A stretch of DNA of 64,000 nt. Source: Methylotenera_A sp044222005. GTDB taxonomy: Bacteria; Pseudomonadota; Gammaproteobacteria; Burkholderiales; Methylophilaceae. Location: NCBI GenBank assembly GCA_044222005.1, contig JBGANY010000002.1, positions 176,645 through 240,644 on the forward strand, written 5' to 3'. Shown piece by piece: positions 1-7,690 of this stretch. Both the position numbers and the translations under genes were made by a program. Each line of letters opens with the position of its first letter. The stretch's first letter is position 1. Under the pieces are notes generated by a model, which worked only from the letters and a program-made list of their open reading frames with translations, was not told the origin of the DNA and did not search any database.

Positions 1-981
1 AGCAGCAAGATAATGGTAGAGGTCTACAGTGCCACACAAACCAAAGCCGCCTGGGGGGTGCTGGGCTTGCTTGTATTGCTGTGGACAATCACCCCGCTTG
101 CAAGCGCCATGCGCTCGGCCTTTTATACCATTGCCTCCAAGGTGGAGGTGCCATCATTTTTCAAACGCAAACTCGAAGATGTGATTTCAGTGCTGGGCAT
201 TCTGCTCCTGTTTTTTCTGTTCACTTCAGCTGGCTTTGTGATTGAAAGCAGCATCCGTTTTCTGGCTGCACATTTAGCGGCTTCGCAACTCAACCTCATC
301 GGCACGCTTGGCACCCTGCTGCTGACCACCTTATTAATTGCTGTTTTTTACAAAGTCTTTTTTCCGCTGCGCATCGCCTTTGTACACTTGCTGCTAGGCG
401 CTTTCCTGACGGCCCTGCTGTGGCTCATCATGCGACCCGCCTTTGGCCTGTTTTTATCGATCAATCCAAATTATGGCGCCATGTTCGGCGGCATGAAAAC
501 CATGTTTGTCTCGATTACCTGGCTCTATCTCAACTTTGCCGTATTTTTGCTGGGCACCGAACTGATCAGTACCTTGCGTAAAAAAGATGTGCTTCTGCTT
601 GTAGGCTTGTTTGATGATGCACCTAACAAAACCAACTATATTGACGCGCTCATGAGCCGCTATGGAATTGTGCTGCGACGCGGTGAATATGTTTTTGAAC
701 GGGGCAATACCGAGCGCAATCTGTATTATCTGGTTGATGGCATGGTGCACCTGACCAGTGGCGATAAAATCCTCCGCGAATTAAACAGCAATGATTACTT
801 TGGCGAAATGTCCATCCTTACTAAAAATCCGACAACTGCCGATGCTGTGGTGGCCTCGGACGAAGCGCGCATCATCGTGATTTATGCAGAGAATATCGAC
901 ACCCTGCTGGCCGATGAGCCTAAAGTGGCAATGCGGCTTTTAAAACATATGGCAAGCAGATTGCAAAACAGTTACAGTTAA
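1..981 (+). CDS. YihY/BrkB-family membrane protein with C-terminal cNMP-binding-like domain (5' truncated)
   Basis: The reading frame is open from base 1, so the N-terminus lies outside the window; the first ATG at 13 is internal to the family. Roughly the first 190 visible residues hold four or more hydrophobic segments typical of the C-terminal half of YihY/BrkB inner-membrane proteins. About residues 215-320 form a cyclic-nucleotide-binding (CRP-like) fold with the FGEMS turn. In true cAMP/cGMP binders an Arg follows this turn (PR[AS]A); here it reads NPTTADAV, so the phosphate-contacting Arg is missing and nucleotide binding is doubtful. The cNMP-like domain is an uncommon addition to a BrkB protein. 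The role is unknown; the older ribonuclease BN label for this family is not supported. Confidence 0.8.
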   Translation, partial: SSKIMVEVYSATQTKAAWGVLGLLVLLWTITPLASAMRSAFYTIASKVEVPSFFKRKLEDVISVLGILLLFFLFTSAGFVIESSIRFLAAHLAASQLNLIGTLGTLLLTTLLIAVFYKVFFPLRIAFVHLLLGAFLTALLWLIMRPAFGLFLSINPNYGAMFGGMKTMFVSITWLYLNFAVFLLGTELISTLRKKDVLLLVGLFDDAPNKTNYIDALMSRYGIVLRRGEYVFERGNTERNLYYLVDGMVHLTSGDKILRELNSNDYFGEMSILTKNPTTADAVVASDEARIIVIYAENIDTLLADEPKVAMRLLKHMASRLQNSYS

Positions 982-1006
982 TATTAATTTAAGGGCAATA
1001 ATTAAT

Positions 1007-2527
1007 ATGGCAAATCCGTTATCCCAACCCAGCCAGGCTGAGGTACAAACCCTAATCAATGCGCTTAATAATGGCCAGCTTGCGCAGGCTGAACATCTGG
1101 CGAAGAACCTGATCAGCAAGCATCCTGACACCTTTATTCTGCACCACGTGCTGAGCTTGGCGTTGGATGGCCAGCAGAAATACGCTGAAGCGGTTACAAG
1201 CTATCGCAATGCGCTTAAGTTGCAGCCCAACACGCCCGACCTGCTGTTTAATTTAGGTATCGCCCTCAGCAATTTAAACAGGTTTGATGAAGCAGAAACT
1301 GCTTATCGGCAGGCGATCCGGCTAAACCCGAACTTTTTTGAGGCTTACGGCAATTTGGGCACGGTGCTGCAACGGCAAGGCAAACTGGGTGAGGCCATCA
1401 CCTGTTATCAGCATGGTTTAAAAATCAACCCGCAGGATGCGCGCGGCTACTTTAATTTGGGCACGGCGCTGCGGGATGAAGGTTTGCTGGATGACGCCGT
1501 TGCCAGCTACCAACAGGCGATCCGGCTATTCCCGAATTACACCGATGCCTACAATAACCTGGGTGAAACACTGCGCGACCGGGGCGATATGGATGACGCC
1601 GTCAGAAACTACCAGGTGGCCTTAACGCTCAGCCCCAACCATCCCGGTGCCAATTACAACATGGGAGAATTCTTATACCTCGCCCAGCGCTTTGACGAGG
1701 CGGTGGCCTATTTTGAGCGCTCGCAGCTAGATGACTGGCAAGCGCGCAGCATGTATTGCCTTTATAAAGCTGAGCGCTTTGATGACTTCAAAACCAGTCT
1801 TGATGAAATCGTCCGCACCACACGCCATACCGCGCCCTTTATGGCCACGCTGGCCACGCACTATGCCATTAACTTTGGCGTGGAAGACCCATACAACTTT
1901 TGCAAGAATGGCTTTGATTTTGTTTACCAAAACAGCATTTCAGAACTGGCCGAGCCCGATAGCCCGCTACTTAAACAGTTGCTGCACGATATTGAACACA
2001 CGGACATCGCAGAGCGCGTGCAAGGCATGCTTTACAATGGCAAACAATCTGCCGGCAATCTGTTCAAACGGCCGGAGCCTTCATTCCGCAGACTGGGCGA
2101 GCTGGTAAAGCAGGAATTTGTGAATTACAAAAACCGTTTCGCAGATGCAGATTGCGAGCTGATCAGATCCTTCCCAAAAGAGCTTGAATTCACCAGTTCG
2201 TGGTATGTCAGGATCCGGCGCGGCGGCTATGTGGACAGACATATCCATGAAGTCGGCTGGATCAGCGGTGCGGTTTACCTTGCACTCCCCACGGATAAAA
2301 AAGACCCTACCGAAGGATCTTTTGAGTATGGCATACACGGAGACAATTATCCGAAAAAACACGATAACTTCCCGGTCGGCATTGCAACGCCTAAGGTGGG
2401 AGATATTGTGCTATTTCCGTCTTCCCTGTTTCACCGCACCATCCCGTTCAGCTCTGACGAAATACGCATTTGCATCGCATTCGACTTGAAGCCGGATGGC
2501 GATATTTTTATCAGGTCGAATTACTAA
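1007..2527 (+). CDS. TPR-repeat protein with C-terminal putative 2OG-Fe(II) oxygenase domain
   Basis: The 506-residue protein starts with about seven tetratricopeptide repeats (residues ~10-250, repeated NLG..L...G..DEA..Y..A...P pattern), which normally bind protein partners. The C-terminal ~130 residues resemble the 2OG-FeII_Oxy_5 type: HIHEVGWISGAVYL has candidate iron ligands H412/H414, and LFPSSLFHRTIPF has the distal H476. No signal peptide or membrane segment is seen, so it is probably cytoplasmic. It begins 25 nt after the preceding gene and may be cotranscribed with it. The substrate is unknown; hydroxylation of a protein or small molecule is an inference from the domain only. Confidence 0.75.
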   Translation: MANPLSQPSQAEVQTLINALNNGQLAQAEHLAKNLISKHPDTFILHHVLSLALDGQQKYAEAVTSYRNALKLQPNTPDLLFNLGIALSNLNRFDEAETAYRQAIRLNPNFFEAYGNLGTVLQRQGKLGEAITCYQHGLKINPQDARGYFNLGTALRDEGLLDDAVASYQQAIRLFPNYTDAYNNLGETLRDRGDMDDAVRNYQVALTLSPNHPGANYNMGEFLYLAQRFDEAVAYFERSQLDDWQARSMYCLYKAERFDDFKTSLDEIVRTTRHTAPFMATLATHYAINFGVEDPYNFCKNGFDFVYQNSISELAEPDSPLLKQLLHDIEHTDIAERVQGMLYNGKQSAGNLFKRPEPSFRRLGELVKQEFVNYKNRFADADCELIRSFPKELEFTSSWYVRIRRGGYVDRHIHEVGWISGAVYLALPTDKKDPTEGSFEYGIHGDNYPKKHDNFPVGIATPKVGDIVLFPSSLFHRTIPFSSDEIRICIAFDLKPDGDIFIRSNY

Positions 2528-2809
2528 ACTTTTCCTTACAACGCGCTGTAAATGTGTCAAAATAATTCACTTAGTTGACGAAAATTTGCAACAATCAAAT
2601 TTCAACTTTAACAACAAAACGTTCAACTAAAAAATAAGTCACACAACATATTATTTAACAAGGCAGCTTAGTGGTTGATTTTATTAAATAATTTTATCTG
2701 TTGTGTGCTTTATTTTTTAATCCCACCAATTTTTTTTGAAATTGGCTTAAACATTGCTTTACAGAGTACTAATAAGCCATCAATGAGCTTATACCAGAGG
2801 AAAACACCC

Positions 2810-3802
2810 ATGACGGATGCTGAACTATTCGATAATTGCTCGGTGCTAATTGTAGACGACCAGTCTACCAGCCGGACGATACTTACGCATGTCGTAAAAA
2901 GTATCAACGCTAAAATCAAGGTGATTGAAAAAACCAACCCTGAAGAAGCATTGGAATGGGCAACCGAACACACGGCCAATTTAGTGTTACCCGTCATTAT
3001 GATTACGATCAAAAAGGATGCCGAAACCCGCTACGCAGCACTGGATGCCGGTATCACTGATTTTTTAAGCAAACCTGTCGATATCTATGAATGCACGGCG
3101 CGCAGCAAAAACTTGATGACCATGCATCAACAGCACATCGCACTGCAAAACAGAAGCAATGTGTTTGAGGGCATGGTGAAATCGGCGACGGCTGAGATTA
3201 GAGCCCGCGAAAAAGAAACCCTGATGCGGCTGGCGCGTGCTGGCGAGTATAAGGATTATGACACCGCCATGCATTTGCAGCGCATGTCGCTTTACAGCAG
3301 AGCCATTGCAGACGCCATTGGCTTAAGTGAAGAAGAGGCCGAAGTGATTGAACTGGCAGCGCCCTTGCATGACATCGGCAAAATCGGCATTCCAGATAGT
3401 GTTTTGCTTAAAAAGGATGCACTGAATGACCAGGAACTGAAAATGATGCGCAGGCATCCAATCATAGGATATGAGATTTTACAGGATAGCCCATCAAAAT
3501 ATTTGCAGAAAGGCAGCGAAATCGCTTTAGCCCATCATGAGCGCTTTGATGGAAGCGGCTACCCCTATGCCCTTAAAGGACATGACATCCCGCTTTCTGC
3601 GCGCATTGTGGCGATTGCAGATGTGTTCGATGCGCTGACCAGCATTCGCCCCTATAAAGCAGCCTGGGGCATCGATAAGGCGCTTGAATATATTAGCGAA
3701 GAGAGCGGCAAGCACTTTGACCCCGCACTGGTTACGGCCATGCTTTCATTGCGGAATGTGCTGGACAAAATCTGCAGAGAACATGCGATGGCTATCCACT
3801 AG
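2810..3802 (+). CDS. rpfG: RpfG-like response regulator, HD-GYP c-di-GMP phosphodiesterase with a gapped receiver domain
   Basis: An ATG at 2810 preceded by AGAGG nine bases upstream is the preferred start; a longer frame from 2675 would add a hydrophobic, poorly supported leader. The product has 330 residues, against roughly 375-380 for RpfG. The receiver opens normally (VLIVDDQ) and closes normally (FLSKPV), but NLVL (to residue 60) runs straight into PVIMIT. About 27 residues holding beta-3, the phospho-acceptor Asp and helix 3 are absent, in frame. The HD-GYP domain looks intact: HDIGK (H187) and HHERFDGSGYP (242-252). In Xanthomonas RpfG hydrolyses c-di-GMP after phosphotransfer from RpfC. 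Here the enzyme core remains, but the phosphorylation switch is missing or has been lost from the assembly. Confidence 0.85.
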   Translation: MTDAELFDNCSVLIVDDQSTSRTILTHVVKSINAKIKVIEKTNPEEALEWATEHTANLVLPVIMITIKKDAETRYAALDAGITDFLSKPVDIYECTARSKNLMTMHQQHIALQNRSNVFEGMVKSATAEIRAREKETLMRLARAGEYKDYDTAMHLQRMSLYSRAIADAIGLSEEEAEVIELAAPLHDIGKIGIPDSVLLKKDALNDQELKMMRRHPIIGYEILQDSPSKYLQKGSEIALAHHERFDGSGYPYALKGHDIPLSARIVAIADVFDALTSIRPYKAAWGIDKALEYISEESGKHFDPALVTAMLSLRNVLDKICREHAMAIH

Positions 3803-3817
3803 CCCCAAGCAAACATC

Positions 3818-4261
3818 ATGACAAAAGTAAGCAACATACGTAGCGCACCAAAATTTAGACAAACCGTCTTGCTGATTGATGATCAGCCGACCGTGCTGGA
3901 TATTCACACGGCGATTTTGAAATCCCTCAAAATGGATCTTAAAATCATCACCATGACCGACCCGGTTGAAGCGCTTTCCTGGCTGCAGAACAAACAGGTA
4001 GATTTGATCATTACCGATTTTCGTATGCATAAAATGAATGGCATGCAGTTTGTGCAATCGCTTAAAAATGCCGACAATGTACAGACCCATGCCATTGTTG
4101 TTGTTACCGTATTAAAAGACCAAGCTACGCATCAAGAGCTGATTTCCGCAGGCGCCTCGGCCTGCCTGACCAAGCCGGTACAAACACAGGAACTAGCAAA
4201 AATTGCTAAAACCCTGCTGGAACAAAGCAAAAAGTACTACGGCTTAGGACTCATTAATTAG
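3818..4261 (+). CDS. Stand-alone receiver-domain response regulator in the rpfH position
   Basis: The 147-residue protein is a single REC domain: acidic pair IDD near residue 21, phospho-acceptor D67 in IITDFRM, and the conserved Lys in LTKPV. There is no output domain. It closely resembles the receiver type of the neighbouring RpfG (shared DDQ.T....H and DP/NPEEAL patterns), which suggests duplication. It sits 15 nt after rpfG and 10 nt before rpfC, the place of rpfH in the Xanthomonas rpfGHC operon, although Xanthomonas RpfH is a membrane protein and unrelated. Likely roles are phosphate acceptor, sink or relay for RpfC, perhaps acting in trans for the gapped RpfG; this is inference. Confidence 0.8.
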   Translation: MTKVSNIRSAPKFRQTVLLIDDQPTVLDIHTAILKSLKMDLKIITMTDPVEALSWLQNKQVDLIITDFRMHKMNGMQFVQSLKNADNVQTHAIVVVTVLKDQATHQELISAGASACLTKPVQTQELAKIAKTLLEQSKKYYGLGLIN

Positions 4262-4271
4262 GCCATCCATC

Positions 4272-6488
4272 ATGCTGAGATTATTCAAAACCTGGTACAA
4301 AAATTCGGCTAGCCACTGCGATCCGCTGGAACTTGAGCAAGCGACAACCCGGCTCGCCATCGGCACAATATTTACGCTATATTTGCTCAGCAATTTTGCT
4401 ACCGACAAAGTTATTCCTCATGGGGAGATGATCGGTTTCTATTGTCTTATGGTTTTTGATGTTTTTACGGTCATGCTGCTGATTGCAGTAAGCATGGCCA
4501 AACAAAAATCGCCGATTAGACGGCTTTTAGGCAACTGGCTAGACGTTATCGGCACCTCGACATTTTTATCTCTGGCTGGCGATGTTGGCGTTGTATTGAT
4601 TGGCGTCTACCTGTGGGTCACTTTTGGCAACGGCTTTCGTTTCGGCAAAAAGTATCTATACCATTCGCAAGTTATCAGCATTCTAGGCTTTATAGTTGCG
4701 ACCCAGGTTAATCCGTTCTGGATGGACCACAAGTCTATCGTTTACGGTTTTTTGATTATCCTGATTGCTTTACCGCTTTATGTGGCCAAGCTGATTGAAA
4801 GAATGCACGAAGCCACACATAAAGCTGAAATAGAACGCCAAAAAGCAGCGGAAGCCAGCTTGGCCAAAACACAATTCGTCGCCAATATGAGCCACGAAAT
4901 CCGCACCCCGCTCAATGGCATTATCGGCATCAGCACTTTATTTAAAACCACGCCGCTCAATGCAGACCAGAAGGACCTGCTTAAGTCGCTGGAGAGCTCA
5001 TCCAAACTGCTTCTTTCCCTGCTCAACAATGTGCTGGATTTTACCAAGATCGAAGAGCGTAAATTCACTTTGGAAAATGTCCCTTTCTCACCTGAAGAAG
5101 CCGTGCATGATTCGTTGGAAATTTTCCGCTCCCAGGCCAATAGCAAAGGCATTCAACTGGGTGCCAGCGTCTCGAATGCTTTAGGCACCCTGAAAGGAGA
5201 TGCTTTCGTATTGCGCCAAGTGCTGGCCAATTTGCTGGGTAATGCCATCAAGTTCACCCAGGAAGGCAGTGTCACGATATCGGCCACCGTACTACAGGAA
5301 GATGCAGAGAAATCAACCGTACGTTTTGAAGTGGCGGATACTGGCGTCGGCATCCCGGCTGACAAACAGCATAAGGTTTTTGAAAGCTTTACCCAGGCCG
5401 ATTCATCAACCACTCGAAAATTTGGCGGCAGCGGCTTAGGGCTGACGATTGCCAAGCACATGGTCGAAGAAATGGGCGGCTCGCTTAACTTTCAAAGTAC
5501 CGAGGGCGTGGGAAGCCGCTTCTGGTTCGACCTGAATTTGGAAAAAGTTGCCTCAGAAAAAGAAAATCTGAACGAACCTTTAGCTGAAACACCTGCTATC
5601 GCTGTAATCGAACCCATCTCTAAAGCCGGAATAAATACTAAAGCGCTGGATATATTGGTGTGTGAGGATGAAAGCACCAACCAGAAAATCATCACACGCC
5701 TGCTCTCGCTGCCTGGTCATCACGTCGAGATTGTTAGCAATGGCGATGAAATGTTGAATGTTCTTGAGCAGCGAAAATTCGACCTTGTCATCACCGACCT
5801 CAATATGGCAGGGATGAGTGGTACAGAGGCCCTGAAAATCTACAGATTTACCCGGCCGGATGACAAGGCCACGCGTTTTATTTTATTTACCGCAGACGCT
5901 ACATTAACGGCCAGAGAGGCGGCCAGCGATGCCGGCTTTGATGCTTTCCTGACTAAGCCTATCGATGCCGCAACATTGTTCAATACTATCGAGCGTATCC
6001 TCAACCTTGCTCCGAACACTGCCGCGCAGTGGATGAACAATGCGCTGAACAACCCGGTCAACATAGAATCCGACCTTGAAGCAGATAATACGGAATTAGA
6101 CCTATACACCTTGAAAGAACTTGAGAAAATCGGTGCTGGCGATGAGTTGTTCATGCACCGCTTGCTGAGAAATTTCCTGGCTGATTCCCTGAAATTGATC
6201 TATAAGATCGAAGCCGCTGCCAAACAGAAACACTATGGCGAGTTGCACGATTACTGCCACGCCTTAAAAGGAAACAGTCTGAGCGTGGGCGCTACCCAGC
6301 TTGCGACAACCACCGAAATGATTGGCAGGCTGAATGCATCAATACCAGCGAAACAAGCATTAGAAATGCTTGATAATTTGAATAGCGACTTTTCTAAACT
6401 CACCCTTGCGGTGGAGGATTATCTCCGGCGTCTCGCACAGGAAAGTCCAAAACCAACGATGGTATCAGCCAAAGAACTTAAAGTTTAG
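4272..6488 (+). CDS. rpfC: RpfC-like hybrid sensor histidine kinase for DSF
   Basis: The 738-residue protein has the RpfC layout: an N-terminal membrane sensor of about five helices (residues ~25-175), HisKA with MSHEIRTPLNG (H208), HATPase with N and G boxes (NAIKF, DTGVGIP, GGSGLGL), a receiver with D509 (VITDLNM), and a C-terminal HPt with YCHALKGNS (H663). Xanthomonas RpfC uses H198, D512 and H657, so the spacing is nearly the same. The family senses diffusible cis-2-unsaturated fatty acids and passes phosphate to RpfG. The gene is third in the rpfG-receiver-rpfC operon. Its stop overlaps the rpfF stop on the other strand by four bases. Confidence 0.9.
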   Translation: MLRLFKTWYKNSASHCDPLELEQATTRLAIGTIFTLYLLSNFATDKVIPHGEMIGFYCLMVFDVFTVMLLIAVSMAKQKSPIRRLLGNWLDVIGTSTFLSLAGDVGVVLIGVYLWVTFGNGFRFGKKYLYHSQVISILGFIVATQVNPFWMDHKSIVYGFLIILIALPLYVAKLIERMHEATHKAEIERQKAAEASLAKTQFVANMSHEIRTPLNGIIGISTLFKTTPLNADQKDLLKSLESSSKLLLSLLNNVLDFTKIEERKFTLENVPFSPEEAVHDSLEIFRSQANSKGIQLGASVSNALGTLKGDAFVLRQVLANLLGNAIKFTQEGSVTISATVLQEDAEKSTVRFEVADTGVGIPADKQHKVFESFTQADSSTTRKFGGSGLGLTIAKHMVEEMGGSLNFQSTEGVGSRFWFDLNLEKVASEKENLNEPLAETPAIAVIEPISKAGINTKALDILVCEDESTNQKIITRLLSLPGHHVEIVSNGDEMLNVLEQRKFDLVITDLNMAGMSGTEALKIYRFTRPDDKATRFILFTADATLTAREAASDAGFDAFLTKPIDAATLFNTIERILNLAPNTAAQWMNNALNNPVNIESDLEADNTELDLYTLKELEKIGAGDELFMHRLLRNFLADSLKLIYKIEAAAKQKHYGELHDYCHALKGNSLSVGATQLATTTEMIGRLNASIPAKQALEMLDNLNSDFSKLTLAVEDYLRRLAQESPKPTMVSAKELKV

Positions 6489-7384
6489 GCAGATTGTTTC
6501 TCGTCGATATGCGTAACGTCCGTGCCGACTTTCGAGTTCTGCGCACGTACCAAACGCTCCATCACTTTCAGGTTACGTTCATCCAGCCGAAGCGCCGCAT
6601 CCACCCAAATCTCGGTAATTTCGTAAAGCTCTTCGATGGTGAGCGGATTCACACGCTGTTTTGCACGGTTAATCGCCTGGAAAGAATTAAGCGAACGATG
6701 ATGTTTTTTAATCCAGTTATTGAGCGCATATTCCCCTTGCCCATCTTCTGCCAGAACATCCACAACGCCCATTTGATAAAGCTCTTCGCCGGTATAGATT
6801 TTCCCGGAACGCACCATTTTTTCTGCTGCTGGCATACCGATTTTACGTGACAAGAAACTCAGCGCCCCCATCCCAGGGAACAGATTGAACAGCACTTCCG
6901 GCAGGCCCATTACAGCGCTCTTTTCTGCCACCATGACATGCGCGGCAAGCGCAGCCTCAAAGCCGCCACCCATCGCCTGCCCCTGCACCAGTGAAATCGT
7001 CGTCACAGGCGCTTGCATATTATAAAAAGTCCACACATTATTGACACACAACTTGGCGTAGCTTAATAAGTGGTCGCGCGCCTTAGCACGAATTAGCTCC
7101 CCAAACACAGACAAATCACCGCCCAGGTTGAATATGCCCGGCACATCGGAAGCCAGCACCAGATAATGTGCCTGATTCAATTTCCCATTTGCAATCACCT
7201 CGCCTTGCATTCTTTCCAGCGTGGATTGGCTTTGATGTAGCTCTGACATGCAAGTTTTATTAAAACATGGCCTAGGTTCGGGATTCATGTAATAAGTCAT
7301 CACCCCAAACTCTTCTTCAAAACGTGTTCTTACTTGGGTAAGTGTTGCATTATTCGTTAGCTGAAAATCTACCACGGTATTCAT
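6485..7384 (-). CDS. rpfF: RpfF-like DSF synthase (crotonase superfamily)
   Basis: The 299-residue protein belongs to the enoyl-CoA hydratase/isomerase fold, with the oxyanion GGGFEAAL segment and the two catalytic glutamates E143 (GGGFE) and E163 (GLPEV). Xanthomonas RpfF uses E141 and E161. The family removes the acyl group from 3-hydroxyacyl-ACP and dehydrates it to the cis-2-unsaturated acid DSF. Placement convergent to rpfC is the same as in Xanthomonas and favours RpfF over a generic enoyl-CoA hydratase. The start has a good AGGAG six bases upstream. Upstream is an AT-rich, structured intergenic region shared with a fadL-type gene. No rpfB (acyl-CoA ligase) gene is present in the window. 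Confidence 0.88.
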   Translation of the reverse strand: MNTVVDFQLTNNATLTQVRTRFEEEFGVMTYYMNPEPRPCFNKTCMSELHQSQSTLERMQGEVIANGKLNQAHYLVLASDVPGIFNLGGDLSVFGELIRAKARDHLLSYAKLCVNNVWTFYNMQAPVTTISLVQGQAMGGGFEAALAAHVMVAEKSAVMGLPEVLFNLFPGMGALSFLSRKIGMPAAEKMVRSGKIYTGEELYQMGVVDVLAEDGQGEYALNNWIKKHHRSLNSFQAINRAKQRVNPLTIEELYEITEIWVDAALRLDERNLKVMERLVRAQNSKVGTDVTHIDEKQSA

Positions 7385-7690
7385 GCTATTCTCCTAGTAA
7401 AGTTATTATCCGTTAGTCTAAACAACCATTCTTTTTATTAAATTCAAATCATATAGTTATTATTAAATAAACCCATACGGCTAAAACTATAGGCTTAATA
7501 TTTAATTGCCTCAAGAAGATAATTTTGAAAAAATATTCTTTTTCAGGTAGATTGTTGGTATATAACAACAATTATTTTTGAAAAGATATTTCTTATTTCA
7601 AATAAATCACTCTAACAACATTTTATAACCCATTGATGTAATATTCATTTATATATAAAAATATAATCCAACCTCAGGGAAGCATGTGCC
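7385..7690. promoter_or_regulatory. AT-rich divergent control region between rpfF and fadL-type gene
   Basis: This 306-base gene-free stretch separates two divergent genes and must hold both promoters. It contains a perfect 7-base inverted repeat, ATTGTTG at 7551-7557 and CAACAAT at 7566-7572, separated by eight bases, which is operator-like. It is flanked by two similar 20-mers beginning TTTTGAAAA at about 7523 and 7576, roughly 53 bases apart. No CRP/Clp consensus is evident. Which regulator binds is unknown. Confidence 0.5.

Noticed and set aside
2675..2809. N-terminal extension of rpfG giving a hydrophobic leader
   Set aside because: No ribosome site precedes it, RpfG proteins have no such leader, and ATG 2810 has AGAGG at good spacing.
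6485..7384. Calling rpfF a generic enoyl-CoA hydratase
   Set aside because: Convergent position with rpfC and matching E143/E163 favour a DSF synthase.
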